From: RUG369 sp050949645
GTDB lineage: Bacteria > Planctomycetota > Planctomycetia > Pirellulales > Thermoguttaceae
DNA length: 64,000 nucleotides
Direction: 5' to 3'
Assembly: GCA_050949645.1 (NCBI GenBank)
Contig: JBMNGC010000001.1
Location: forward strand, 186,001-250,000
The notes below the pieces were generated by a model. The model did no database searches and was not told the DNA's origin. It was given only the letters and a program-made list of their open reading frames with translations. The translations under genes and the position numbers were made by a program. Shown here in pieces: positions 54,901 through 63,297 of the stretch. Every line of letters starts with the position of its first letter. Positions within the stretch are counted from its first letter, which is position 1.

Positions 54901-55088
54901 CGCTTACCGAAACGCGGCAGACGGACGAAGACGTCCGTAATCGGAAATACCTTCCCGATTACGAAAAGCTCAAAAAGTCTGGAGAAGATAAACAAGATTC
55001 TGACGAGACCGACGAGCAGTCAGATAGTCGTAAAGGCGGTAAACAGACGGGCTTCTTCACGTGGCTCTTCGGTAAGAAAAAACGCTGA
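48972..55088 (+). CDS. Giant VWA protein with sigma-region-4-like modules and an acidic 20-residue repeat array
   Basis: This 2038-residue protein starts at GTG 48972 behind AAGGAG. Residues 1-~160 are a von Willebrand A domain, with MIDAS DGSAS (Asp13, Ser15, Ser17) and VITDGLDN (about 117); no signal peptide precedes it, so it is cytoplasmic. A polar acidic linker follows. Residues about 450-635 contain three tandem modules resembling sigma-70 region 4 (see findings): REVVKLLFGLCDGRELT, KVVAALHGFNDEE and REVVRLCNGLDGGRNYT each begin a helix-turn-helix-like unit. Residues about 697-1640 are ~47 copies of a 20-residue acidic repeat. The tail (about 1645-2038) is disordered-looking, Pro/Ser/Glu-rich, and ends in FFTWLFGKKKR. 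The function is unknown. The domain order suggests a scaffold binding a metal-dependent ligand through the VWA domain, and possibly DNA or RNA polymerase through the modules (inference). Confidence 0.9.
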   Translation: MRQGYLHICVILDGSASMANRRDNVLLSLNAFLNEPRVTEWSRVKVDLYLFAETLKLTLHAVSLNSLSEEYLDAIYQCEGPSAINDAFCTAVDYLGVDLATLPENERPERVLIAVITDGLDNCSSSSNLFDLRARLAAQTYLFNWRFEFFYAQPDQLQEHCLDDESAVDVIEERAQEDASAPQTIDAKLAEDYSDRVESLIDDGPGQSVATDDREPPRYTQDPGVSNVDQHIDGQFIDNEPSLSAEVPLDNELSHSVDGESQPEFSERVDDLGNIGATPETSVSTASPRNVDDRALPSADLQEKTVDKASDEDEALEPESVDEEIANESVGDSNAVEFELTAEMPEADLKPDEPNEIESKIDEGETPKAELESALTKDVEAESDASMPSETPDKRDAQRQCGFVERSLFLLTLSSSRSRRSSGANVDVLAGFSSPGDETEDVSDKGEPEFQRLYGFLKSLVARDREVVKLLFGLCDGRELTYAEVDNLFQTPENTAQICENKALDTLLHMFCERLEGIDPFDLKVVAALHGFNDEERSYAPHEVGERLGLTASRVQKIETETLERLRLIFFESLESLDPFEREVVRLCNGLDGGRNYTSEEVCNALNSGGATLVTIEEVERLKARTIAELEAIPETSAPFELESSADESEHALEKVADEVGADQIMEEVEDGESIAPVESESEVSADDEIEAEFVASEDSEEDLSSDDALEVESDVPEEPEDDSLSDDELEVDSDVPEESEDDSLLDDELEVDSVAPEESEDDSSSDDELEADSVVPDELEEDALSVDAMEIESDDLEESEDDSSSDDELDVDSFAPDELEEDALSDDELEVDSDVLEESEDDSSSDDELEDDSVVPDELEEDALSVDAMEVDSVVPEESEDDSSSDDELDVDSFAPDELEDDALSDDELEVDSDVPEESEDDALSDDELGDDSVVFDEPEDDALSDDELEDDSVVFDEPEDYSLSEDELEVDSVVLEEPEDDSLSEDELDVDSVVPEESEDDFLSEDELEDDFVVPDESEDDSSSDDELEDDSVVPEEPEDDSSSDDALEDDSVVPEESEDDSLSEDELEDDSVVLEEPEEDSSSDDELDVDSDVLEEPEEDSSSDDELEDDFVVPEESEDDSSPDDELDVDSDVLEEPEDDSSSDDALEDDSVVPEESEDDSLSEDELEDDSVVLEEPEEDSSSDDELDVDSDVLEGAEDDSSSDDELEDDFVVPEESEDDSSSDDELDVDSVVLEEPEEDSSSDDELDVDSGVPEESEDDSLSDDELDVDSDVLEESEDDALSDDELGDDSVVFDEPEDDALSDDELEDDSVVFDEPEDYSLSEDELEVDSVVLEEPEDDSLSEDELDVDSVVPEESEDDFLSEDELEDDFVVPDESEDDSSSDDELEDDSVVPEEPEDDSSSDDALEDDSVVPEESEDDSLSEDELEDDSVVLEEPEEDSSSDDELDVDSDVLEESEDDSSSDDELEDDSVVPEELEDDALSDNELEVESDVLEESEEDSLSDDELDVDSVVPEESEDDFLSEDELEDDSIVLEESEDDSSSEDELEDDSIVPDELEDDSLSEDELEDDSVVPEELEEDASSVDAMEVESVAPEELGEESSPGDAMVAEPVASDKSEEEISSDDALDSDSVASGESATEPAPDEKRSRYTFPMPNLGVGRPRTKEETPAAAQAKEQPSSSEPTPETLDESEPVGESDSSMESAPTKREPPTRPVYSFSGMKSGLRAPATRRAPEREAPVSETSESSAPDAHKIREAHETSEAPETRDTPSDEESSHPVKINPSRASFSIAQRAPLVFDAHRSDKPETADAPDAEATKTDSNAANDRVDSNSSPSSPAEPSDSHEISGTEDVSVKAPEVDAIGAVKDRPYSRPGAEKQNENISEDAAKEELTLSKKELFRATGADSSEADIQIERTDQEVVIETIAPPLPAPESSEDELADAEEETETPLEPEPIQVHKPTPEELDFIESFNRTLTETRQTDEDVRNRKYLPDYEKLKKSGEDKQDSDETDEQSDSRKGGKQTGFFTWLFGKKKR
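51061..53880 (+). repeat. 60-bp tandem repeat array (about 47 copies) encoding an acidic repeat
   Basis: The period is exactly 60 bp and stays in register for about 47 units, so no indel breaks the reading frame. The consensus in protein is EESEDDSSSDDELEDDSVVP. Within the array, 51721-52260 and 52801-53340 (nine units) differ at only about two bases, and the three-unit block 52081-52260 recurs at 52381-52560 and 53161-53340. These are recent segmental duplications. Edge units (before 51360 and after 53700) are the most diverged. Confidence 0.95.
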
Positions 55089-55272
55089 TTCGACGTGTAG
55101 TAAAGAGTGGCCGAGTTCACAGTAATTCGGAACTTTCAACTGTTGCGCGTCAGTGTTTTTCATTACTAATGAACGCTCGTCGGCGCTTTAGGGCGAACGT
55201 CGACCGTCAATTGGCAGTTATTTAGCGTCAACTATTGGCCATTCGCTGCGACGCAGCAAGGAGAACGCTTCT

Positions 55273-58200
55273 GTGAAACACTTTACGTTTAACCTGACAG
55301 TCCGCGCCGGCGTTGCCATGGCGGCTTGCTTTTTCTGCCTTGGCGCCTTATTCGCCGCCGACGGCGAATCTCTTTACGACGCGTTCTTGACCCCTCCAGA
55401 GTCGGCGAGTCCCGGCGTCTACTGGTTTTTCTTGGACGGCAACCTCTCTCAAGAAGGCATGCGCGCCGACCTTGACGCGCTCGCTGCCGCTGGACTCAAC
55501 CGCGCTATTATGATGGAGGCCGATCAGGGCGGTCCTCGCGGGGACGTCAGCTACATGTCTCCGGAATGGCTCGAATGCTGGCGCGTCGCGTCGAATCGCG
55601 CTGAAGAACTTGGTATCGATATTTCCGCTAACGTTGGGCCCGGGTGGTGCGGCGCCGGCGGGCCTTGGATCGACCCTGAACATTCGATGCAGCATCTTCG
55701 CGCTTCTGAAACCAGAATCGAAGGGGGCGCCCCCGTCGAAATTGCGCTGCCCGTTCCGACCCCGCGCGATCCATACTTTGGACGCGGTTCCCTCGGGCCC
55801 TGTTACGACGATTGGTCGAATTTCTACCGCGACGTTGCCGTCGTCGCCTTTCCGACCCCGAAAAGCGAGTTGCGACTCCCCGACTGGGAAGAGAAAGCGC
55901 TCTTCTACCGTCCCCCTTATTCCTCGACGCCCGGCGTTAAGCCCTACCTTGTCCCAATTACCGACAGCCCCGACATTGCTCAATTTAACGACGCGGTCGT
56001 ACCCCTCGATTCGATCCTCGATCTCTCCGATAAAATGACGTCCGACGGAACATTGCGCTGGGATCCCCCCGAGGGTTCCTGGACGATTATGCGGCTCGGT
56101 CGGCGTCTTACGGGGCAGACGACGCGACCGCGCCCTCCGCCGGACTCGGCCTTGAATGCGATAAATTTGAGCCAACTGGTATCGAGCGGCATTTCAGCGC
56201 GTTTAACGACAAATTACTAGCGGTAGCCAAATTTACCGCGCTGCACCATGATAGCTGGGAAATGTCGTCTCAGAACTGGTCTGAGAATTTTCCGACGTTG
56301 TTTCAGGAAAGTCGCGGCTACGATCCAATGAAGTTTGTGCCCGCGATCTTCGGGTATATTGTTGAGGACGTCGAGACAACGGAACGGTTCCTTTGGGATC
56401 TGCGCCGCGTCGGGCAGGAGCTTGTTTACGATAATAACGTCCATAAGATGAAGGAACTTGGCGCCGAGCGCGGGCTTGCTTTCTCGACGGAGGCGTACGA
56501 CCTCAACCCCGCGGGCGACCTCTGGCTCTTCCGCGCCGCGGACGTTCCCATGTGCGAATTTTGGTCTGACGGTTATGGGTTCGACTCGCGCTTCAGCGTT
56601 TTTGAGGCGGTTTCGAGCGCTCACACGACGGGTAAAGCGATCGTCGCGTCAGAATCCTTTACGAGCGCGGGCGACAAGTGGCGGCAGCATCCGGGCGCAG
56701 CTAAGCGTCAGGGAGATTGGGCGTTCTGCGCGGGCGTCAACCGATTCTTCTTTCATCGAATGTGCTCGCAACCGAACGACGACGCGCCGGGGCTTTCCCT
56801 CGGACCTCATGGGATGCATTTTGATCGAACGCAGACGTGGTTCCCACTCCTTGGCGGCAAAGGCGGGTACACCGAGTATTTGTCGCGAGTTCAAAGCGTT
56901 CTGCAACGCGGCGCGCCCTGCGCCGACGTCCTGGCGCTTGACCAAGAGAAGGCCCCGTGCGTCTTTGTCCCGCCCCGCGACGCCTTTATGCCGACTCCAT
57001 GGCTCGATAAAGATCGTTGGAATCTAGACGGATGCTGTCCGCAGGTTCTGATCGACAGCGCCGAAGCGCGCGACGGAAAGATCTTCTTCCCCGGCGGCGC
57101 TTGCTATTCGCTCCTTGTATTACCTCAAACAAATGAAATGACGCCAGAGCTTGCTCGAAAGCTCCTCGAACTCAAGGACGCCGGAGTCCCGATTCTCGGC
57201 GCAAAACCCGTTCGTTCTCCGAGCTTGGTGAATCGCGAGGAGTCTGACGCGGAACTCGCGCAGCTTGTCGACGCGATTTGGTCGGGCGAAAACGCCGCGG
57301 TCACGCCGCGATATAAGCCCCAGTTTGGCGCCGACCCCGCGCTTGAAGCGCTGACTCGCGCCGAGTGGCTCTGGTCGGGCGAATGGGTCAACGCCGCCCC
57401 CGGCGCGACGGTAACCTTTGTCAAAACGGTTGTCGCGCCCGAGAATCCGAGCGACGCTTGGGTCGCTATCGCCGCCGATAACGCAAGCGAGCTTCGCGTC
57501 AACGGACAAGTCGTCGGTTCTGGAGGCGATTTCAGAACTCCTAAAGCGCTGGAAATAACGCAACGTCTCATTTCTGGCGAGAACGAAATAGCGATAACCG
57601 TCGTGAACGAGGGAGACGCTCCTAACCCGGCCGGGCTCATTGCGACAATTTCGATCGACGGCGTTGAAACAAGAACCGACGCGTCATGGCGAGCGCTCGA
57701 TCTGGATGGAAAAACGTTGGAAACCGCGGCGCTCGGGCCGTACGATATGAGCCCCTGGAATATGCGTTATGAGCGAACCTTCGATCGCGACTCGACTTAC
57801 CCGGTTTGGAGCGACGCGATCGAGCGTCTTGGCGAGCTCGGGATCGCGCCAGATTTCGTTTCGGTCGTTCGTCACGGCGCTGAAATATCGACGAGCGACG
57901 TTCGATGGCTGCATCGCCGCGACGGGGAGACGGACGTCTACTTTGTCGCCAATACGACGGAAGAAGAGCTTGAAGCGCGGTGTTTCTTCCGCGTCGTCGA
58001 TAAATCGGCGCAGCTCTGGGATCCGATAACAGGCGCTCGTTACGCCCTCGACGCGGCTCCTGCGACGCTTCCGCCGAGCTCCGATCAGCAGTCGGCTTCC
58101 GCTGCGCCCGAGCATTTGGCGATAACGCTCCGATTTGTGCCCGCGCAGAGCTGGTTCGTCGTCTTTACCCCCGACGTCGACGCGACAGCCGCGCTCCCAA

Positions 58201-58769
58201 AAGCTTCGGAACTTTTTGCGCCCGTCGATAGAAGCGTCCTGCTCGATCTCTCCAGCGGTTGGAACGTAACCTTCGATCAGAACGCTTCGTCGAACAGAGA
58301 TTTCCCCGAAGGTCGTCCGAAGACCGTTTCTTTCGATACGCTTGAAGACTGGTCGCAATCGCGCGACGACTACCTCCGTTATTATTCAGGAATAGCCGTC
58401 TACCATAAATCGTTCGATAGTCTTGAGCTTAAGCCAGGCTCGGCGCTTTTCCTCGAATTCGAGGACGTCCAGGTCATGGCGAAAGTAGAGCTTAACGGTC
58501 AGGAGCTTGCGACGCTCTGGACTAAACCATGGCGCGTTGCGGTTCCCCCGGAACTTCTCAAACCGCGCGATAATCATCTGACGGTAACCGTCGCCAATCT
58601 TTGGTGCAACCGCCTTATTGGGGACGCGTCTCGTGCAGAGGATGAACGCTTTACGCGCAGTTCCAACCCTATGTGGGGACCCGGCGACGAGCAACTACAA
58701 CGCTCCGGCATTATTGGAACGGCGCGGATTGTCGAAGAAACTCCCGTGAAAGAGATGGAGACGCGTTAG
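55273..58769 (+). pseudogene. Secreted GH106-like glycoside hydrolase gene interrupted by a -1 frameshift
   Basis: A GTG at 55273 (AAGGAGA upstream) begins a signal peptide and a GH106-like catalytic start: VYWFFLDGNLSQEGMRADL, SYMSPEWLECWRVASNRA, and NVGPGWCGAGGPWIDP. The frame then derails near 56130 into RPRPPPDSALNAINLSQ and stops at 56218-56220. In the other frame the protein continues directly: APSAGLGLECDKFEPTGIE, then FTALHHDSWEMSSQNWSENF, and runs to 58769 with a C-terminal galactose-binding-like domain (LFLEFEDVQVMAKVELNGQ). Loss of one base after CCG around 56130 (expected CCG GCG CCC) explains everything. Together it would be about 1165 residues. It is either a true pseudogene, a sequencing error, or a programmed frameshift; no slippery heptamer is seen. 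The intact enzyme would probably be an alpha-L-rhamnosidase-like glycosidase. Confidence 0.85.
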
Positions 58770-58982
58770 TGCCGAACGCCGCTTTTTCGGACTCCCTTCG
58801 TGCGTTCGGCGAAATATCGAGCGTTCTTGCCTGGATTCAAGAATGAACGTTTCAACGCACGAAAGAAGGGATTCTCTGTTTCGCGTCATACGCGCAATCG
58901 GTTGTCGAATTTTGCGCGGACGCGATTTTTTAAAACTTTATGACTGATTTTCCGTGATTTTTGAAAATTTTCTGTTCTTTCC
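58770..58982. other. Intergenic stretch after the GH106-like gene
   Basis: It contains an inverted repeat GCCGAACGC (58771-58779) and GCGTTCGGC (58802-58810) just past the stop, but no T-run follows, so termination is uncertain. The rest is AT-rich and leads to the promoter of the Gfo/Idh gene. No gene was seen. Confidence 0.45.
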
Positions 58983-59011
58983 TTGCATTCTAATTTGTAA
59001 ATTGGTATGAT
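58983..59011 (+). promoter_or_regulatory. Sigma-70-type promoter of the Gfo/Idh/MocA gene
   Basis: TTGCAT (58983-58988) and TATGAT (59006-59011) are separated by exactly 17 bp, inside an AT-rich stretch. A leader of about 178 nt separates the predicted start site from ATG 59196. Confidence 0.7.
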
Positions 59012-59195
59012 TTCCTCCGTCAGGACAGCTACGAATATCTTCCGTATTCTGTGCAAAGACTAGTGGACGCGATCTATATCGACGTTTTGGCAGGTAGTGG
59101 TCGCGCCTTTGTTGTATCGTCCATGAGCAGTTCTCGCACGGCGCGAGGCCGACGTCAGAGAGCTGTTTCCATACGAAATCAGGAGTACTTTTAGT

Positions 59196-60575
59196 ATGAA
59201 ACGACGTGATTTTCTCAAGACGACTGGCGTCCTCGCGGGCGCGAGCGTCGTCAGCGGCATGAGCGTGGCGCGCGGCGCCAACGCTTCGGGTTCCGATGTA
59301 ATTAAGCTGGCTCTGATTGGGTGCGGCGGTCGAGGACGCGGCGCGCTCCAACAGCGACTTGAGGTCGGCGACAACGTCAAGGTTGTTGCGATCGCGGACG
59401 CGTTCGAGCAGACAGTGAAGACCGTTGCAAACGCCTACGCAGAGATGGACGACGATCGTTACGATCTGAAGGACGGCGTTTTCTTTGGACTTGACGCGTA
59501 TAAGGCGGCGATCGACAAGTGCGACTCCGCTATTATCGCGACAACGCCAGGCTTCCGTCCGATGCAATTCGCGTACGCAGTCGAGAAGGGCAAGCATGTC
59601 TTCATGGAAAAGCCCTGCGCCGTTGACGCGCGCGGTTACAGAATTGGAATCGCCGCAGCAAAAATGGCCGATGAGAAGAACCTCAAGGTCGTTTGCGGTT
59701 ATCAGCGCCACTACCAGAATCCCTACATCGGGATGGTCGAACAGATCAAGGAAGGTAAGATTGGTCGTCTGATGTACAGCCGTGTTTACTGGAACGGCGA
59801 CGGCATCTGGGAGCGTGGACGCCAGGCCGGCGATACGGAAATGCAGTATCAGATGCGCAACTGGTACCACTTCAACTGGCTCTGCGGCGACAACATCATT
59901 GAGCAGCATTGCCATAACATCGACGTTGGCAACTGGGTTCACAGCCTGGGCGATCCGTTCTGCGCGACCGCTCACCCGATCAGATGCAACGCGATGGGCG
60001 GCCGTGAAGTCCGCAAGTTCCCGCGCTACAAGAACTCTGGTCATCGTTACGACCACTTCACCTGCGAATTCACCTTCGCAGACGGAACCTCGATGTTCAG
60101 CCAGTGCCGTCACCAGTCGAACTGCTGGAACCAGGTTAGCGAATTCTTCCATGGAACCGAAGGCGTCGCCGGCGCAGGCTGGATTAACAATACCGCAGGC
60201 GAAAACGTCTGGCGCTTCAGCGGCGACAATCCGGATCCGTACTTGAACGAACACGTCCAGCATGCGAAGTATATCCGCGAAGATATCAAGCACAACGACG
60301 CTTGGTTCGCCGCTCACTCCTCCATGACCTCCGTCCTCGGTCGCTATGCCGCTTACTCTGGTAAGGAACTTACCTGGGACGAAGCGGTCGAGAAGGGGCG
60401 CGACGAGTTCCCGTACGATCTCATCGCCGAGCTCGAAGAGAACGATCCCACCAAATTCTGGGACGCCCTTCCGCCCGTCCTTCCCGACACGGAACCGCCG
60501 GCACAGCCTGGCGAAGGCGACGTCATCTACGAAAATTCCGTTCCGGTTCCGGGCGAATGGAAGTGGGACGCGTGA
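59196..60575 (+). CDS. Tat-exported Gfo/Idh/MocA-family oxidoreductase
   Basis: The 459-residue protein begins with a twin-arginine signal (MKRRDFLKTTGVLAGASVV), so it is folded with its cofactor in the cytoplasm and then exported. The Rossmann fold follows with IGCGGRGRGAL (about residues 46-56), the catalytic-type Lys in FMEKPCAVDARGY (about 144), and GYQRHYQNP. The C-terminal half carries NWYHFNWLCGDNIIEQHCHN, typical of the planctomycete secreted branch. Such enzymes oxidise or rearrange sugars with NAD(P). It lies next to the GH106-like gene, so action on a released sugar is plausible (inference). ATG 59196 has AGGAG about 10 nt upstream. The substrate is unknown. Confidence 0.92.
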   Translation: MKRRDFLKTTGVLAGASVVSGMSVARGANASGSDVIKLALIGCGGRGRGALQQRLEVGDNVKVVAIADAFEQTVKTVANAYAEMDDDRYDLKDGVFFGLDAYKAAIDKCDSAIIATTPGFRPMQFAYAVEKGKHVFMEKPCAVDARGYRIGIAAAKMADEKNLKVVCGYQRHYQNPYIGMVEQIKEGKIGRLMYSRVYWNGDGIWERGRQAGDTEMQYQMRNWYHFNWLCGDNIIEQHCHNIDVGNWVHSLGDPFCATAHPIRCNAMGGREVRKFPRYKNSGHRYDHFTCEFTFADGTSMFSQCRHQSNCWNQVSEFFHGTEGVAGAGWINNTAGENVWRFSGDNPDPYLNEHVQHAKYIREDIKHNDAWFAAHSSMTSVLGRYAAYSGKELTWDEAVEKGRDEFPYDLIAELEENDPTKFWDALPPVLPDTEPPAQPGEGDVIYENSVPVPGEWKWDA

Positions 60576-60660
60576 ATCGAGTCTGTCGCGCCAGCGATCG
60601 CCGGTTGGTCGTAACATGACGACCATAAGTTGCTGATCGAAGACGCGTACGCGTTATGTT

Positions 60661-60699
60661 AGAAGCCGCCGAGAGCTTTCTCGGCGGCTTCTTTCTTTT
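60661..60699 (+). terminator. Terminator of the Gfo/Idh/MocA gene
   Basis: A perfect 14-bp stem (60661-60674 with 60679-60692) has a 4-nt loop and a T-rich tail (TTCTTTT). It lies 86 nt after the stop. Confidence 0.9.
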
Positions 60700-60713
60700 G
60701 TTGCAGCGCGAGT

Positions 60714-60761
60714 TAATAAAAAGCGCGCCATACCCGGCCTCCTGAGCTGGATATGGCGCGC
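60714..60761 (-). terminator. Terminator of the groES-groEL operon
   Basis: On the minus strand GCGCGCCATA pairs with TATGGCGCGC (60723-60732 with 60752-60761), followed by TTTTTATT. It lies about 85 nt after the groEL stop codon. Confidence 0.85.
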
Positions 60762-60844
60762 GTTTGCGACCAGAAAGTCAGCAGTCGGCGCGCGCGCCGG
60801 GCGTGTCGCCAGGCGCCGCTTGTCGACTAATCGCTATCTGGGGA

Positions 60845-62473
60845 TCAATACATTCCTCCGCCCATGCCGGGGTTGGCGGGCGCGTCGTTCTCTTCCTTCG
60901 GAAGATCGGCGATGAGCGCGTCGGAGGTGAGCATCATGGAAGCGACGCTCGCGGCGTTTTGCAGCGCGGATCGGGTAACCTTTGCGGGGTCGATAACGCC
61001 GTTGACGACGAGGTCTTCGTACTTGTCGGTAAGAGCGTTGTATCCGAAGTTACCTTCAGCCTCGCGAACCTTTTCGGTCACGACGCCGCCGTCTTTACCG
61101 GCGTTGTCGGCGATCTGCGCAATCGGGGCGGCGCATGCGCGCAGGACGATGTTGTAGCCAATCTTTTCGTCGCTTTCAAGTTCATCGCAAGGCTTGACGA
61201 CGGACGCGGCGCGTAGGAGCGCGACGCCGCCTCCTGGGAGCACGCCTTCTTCGACCGCGGCGCGCGTTGCATGGAGCGCGTCTTCAACGCGAGATTTCTT
61301 TTCCTTCATCTCCGCTTCCGTCGCGGCGCCAACGTTGACCTTGGCGACGCCGCCGGCGAGCTTCGCGAGACGCTCTTCCATCTTTTCCTTGTCGTAATCG
61401 CTCGTGGAGACTTCGATTTCACGATGCAACTGAGCGATACGCGCTTTAATCTCTTCAGCGTTGCCGCCGCCTTCAACGATCGTGGTCGTGTCTTTCGTGA
61501 CAACGATGCTCTTGGCGGTACCAAGGTCGGCGAGCGTGAGAGACTCAGGGGAACGACCAAGGGATTCGAAGAGGACTTCGCCGCCGGTGAGGATCCCGAT
61601 ATCTTCGAGCATCGCCTTACGACGATCGCCGTAGCCGGGCGCCTTGACGGCGCAAATCTTCAGATTGCTGCGCAGGCGGTTAATAACAAGGGTTGCGAGC
61701 GCTTCGCCGTCGACGTCTTCCGCGACGATGAAGAGCGGACGACCGCTGTTAACGACCGCTTCGAGGATCGGAATGAAATCCTTAATATTGGAGATCTTCT
61801 TTTCGAAGAGCAGGACATAGGGATTTTCGAGAACGCATTCCATCTTCTGCGGGTCGGTCACGAAATAGGGGGAGAGGTATCCGCGATCGAACTGCATTCC
61901 CTCGACCCATTCGACTTCCGTCTTGAGAGACTTGCCCTCGTTGACAGTAATGACGCCGTCTTTTCCGACCTTTTCCATCGCCTCGGCGATCAGGTTTCCG
62001 ATTTCAGCGTCGTTGTTTGCAGAAATAGCGCCGACTTGGGCGATGCTCTCTTTGCTGTCCTTGACAGGAATCGCTACTTTCTGGAGCTGGGCGACGACGT
62101 CGTCGACCGCTTTGTCGATCCCCTTCTTCATATGAAGAGAATTCACGCCGGCGACGACCGCCTTTATTCCTTCATTAAAGATCGCTTCCGCGAGAACCGT
62201 CGCGGTCGTGGTGCCGTCGCCCACAACGTCGCTCGTCTTAGCGGCCACTTCGCGGACCATTTTGGCGCCCATATTTTCATAGGCGTCTTCGAGGTCAACT
62301 TCTTTCGCGACGGTCACGCCGTCCTTTGTAACGAGCGGAGAACCGAAGCTCTTCTGAATGATAACGTTGCGTCCGCGAGGTCCGAGCGTAACTTCGACGG
62401 TGCGCGCGAGCTTGTTAACGCCGCGGCGCAGAGCTTCACGAGCGTCCTGATTGAAGGCAATCATTTTCGCCAT
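60845..62473 (-). CDS. groL: Chaperonin GroEL
   Basis: The 542-residue protein is the 60-kDa chaperonin. Signatures: LGPRGRNVIIQKSFG, ATP-site DGTTTATVLA, and the C-terminal PGMGGGMY, close to the usual GGM tail. It folds client proteins inside the GroES-capped ring. ATG 62473 is preceded by an AAAGGA-type sequence. groES lies 73 bp upstream on the same strand, and the operon ends at the hairpin near 60760. This looks like the canonical copy, given its full length and adjacent groES, though planctomycetes often carry several. Confidence 0.97.
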   Translation of the reverse strand: MAKMIAFNQDAREALRRGVNKLARTVEVTLGPRGRNVIIQKSFGSPLVTKDGVTVAKEVDLEDAYENMGAKMVREVAAKTSDVVGDGTTTATVLAEAIFNEGIKAVVAGVNSLHMKKGIDKAVDDVVAQLQKVAIPVKDSKESIAQVGAISANNDAEIGNLIAEAMEKVGKDGVITVNEGKSLKTEVEWVEGMQFDRGYLSPYFVTDPQKMECVLENPYVLLFEKKISNIKDFIPILEAVVNSGRPLFIVAEDVDGEALATLVINRLRSNLKICAVKAPGYGDRRKAMLEDIGILTGGEVLFESLGRSPESLTLADLGTAKSIVVTKDTTTIVEGGGNAEEIKARIAQLHREIEVSTSDYDKEKMEERLAKLAGGVAKVNVGAATEAEMKEKKSRVEDALHATRAAVEEGVLPGGGVALLRAASVVKPCDELESDEKIGYNIVLRACAAPIAQIADNAGKDGGVVTEKVREAEGNFGYNALTDKYEDLVVNGVIDPAKVTRSALQNAASVASMMLTSDALIADLPKEENDAPANPGMGGGMY

Positions 62474-62546
62474 AACAAAAATCCTTTATTTCAATAGCAA
62501 TCTTAAATGTTAACGTCTTGTTTTAGTCCGATTCGCAGCGCGGAGA

Positions 62547-62882
62547 TCAGCCGATGATCGCGAGGATATCGCTTTCGCGCAAAAGAAGGAATTCGCAGTC
62601 GCCGAACTTGAAATCTTCTCCCGCATAGGAGAGGAAGATGACGCGGTCGCCTTCCTGAACGGTGAACTTGCTTCGAGTACCGTCTTCGAGGATGCGTCCG
62701 TCGCCGACGCTCACGACAACGCCTTGAGCTGGCTTATCTTTAGCGGAATCCGGTAGGTAGAGACCTCCCGCGGTGACTTCTTCAGATTCGTCGCGACGAA
62801 CGACAACGCGGTCGCCAATGGGTTGAAGTTTTGAACCGCAGCAGCGTTTAGCTTCCAGGTCATCGCTCTTATTCTTCGTCAT
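62547..62882 (-). CDS. groS: Co-chaperonin GroES with an N-terminal extension
   Basis: The 111-residue protein caps GroEL. Core features are KLQPIGDRVVVRRDE, the mobile-loop region VTAGGLYLPDSAKDKP, and the C-terminal LLLRESDILAIIG. The first ~18 residues (including adjacent cysteines in AKRCCGSKL) are an extension relative to the usual 95-100 residue length. A further Cys occurs at FGDCEFLL. ATG 62882 has AGGAG 8 nt upstream. groEL follows after 73 bp. I searched the upstream 400 bp for a CIRCE (HrcA) inverted repeat and found none. Confidence 0.95.
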   Translation of the reverse strand: MTKNKSDDLEAKRCCGSKLQPIGDRVVVRRDESEEVTAGGLYLPDSAKDKPAQGVVVSVGDGRILEDGTRSKFTVQEGDRVIFLSYAGEDFKFGDCEFLLLRESDILAIIG

Positions 62883-63297
62883 TTTTTAAACTCCTGATCA
62901 TTGAGCTTTTAAACGCGGTCGACGCGACGAACCGCGCCGTTCCGAAATTCTAATATCCAAAATTCGCGACGCCGACGGTTGCGTATACGAAGCGCGCCGC
63001 CGACGTCGAATCGAGGACTTCTTTCCATTTTAGGCAATCGAGGCGCCAAATGGAATTTTCGATTTTCCTAACGGTGGATTTTGCTATTTCCCTCTAGTTT
63101 TTTCAGAATTTTCTAGCAAACTTGCCATTTTAGCTGAAAATAGGGAATCGAGTCGCAGTATATGAGCCTTTTTGACGTCAACGACGGCTTAACCAAAGCG
63201 GAAGGCGCCCATTTTGGCAGGCGTCGCTTTTGACACTAAAAAAGGAGCGTCTCGAGAAACGCTCCTTTGCGCGACGCCAACGGATTCCGCCTGCGAA
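62883..63297. other. Upstream region of groES
   Basis: This 415-bp stretch holds the expected groES promoter and the terminator of the HAD gene (separate entry). It is AT-rich between 63040 and 63150 with short TTTTC-type words. No CIRCE element, no clear -35/-10 pair and no gene were seen. Confidence 0.45.
63239..63268 (-). terminator. Terminator of the HAD hydrolase gene
   Basis: On the minus strand AAAGGAGCGT pairs with ACGCTCCTTT (63241-63250 with 63259-63268), with an 8-nt loop, and T residues follow. It lies about 30 nt after the stop at 63298. Confidence 0.85.

Noticed and set aside
58771..58810. Hairpin after the GH106-like gene as a terminator
   Set aside because: The 9-bp stem has a 22-nt loop and no T-run after it, so it was not listed as a terminator.
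58938..60626. 562-codon open frame on the minus strand
   Set aside because: It is an antisense shadow of the Gfo/Idh/MocA gene at 59196-60575, which has Tat signal, Rossmann motif and ribosome binding site. Biased GC-rich codons keep the opposite frame open.
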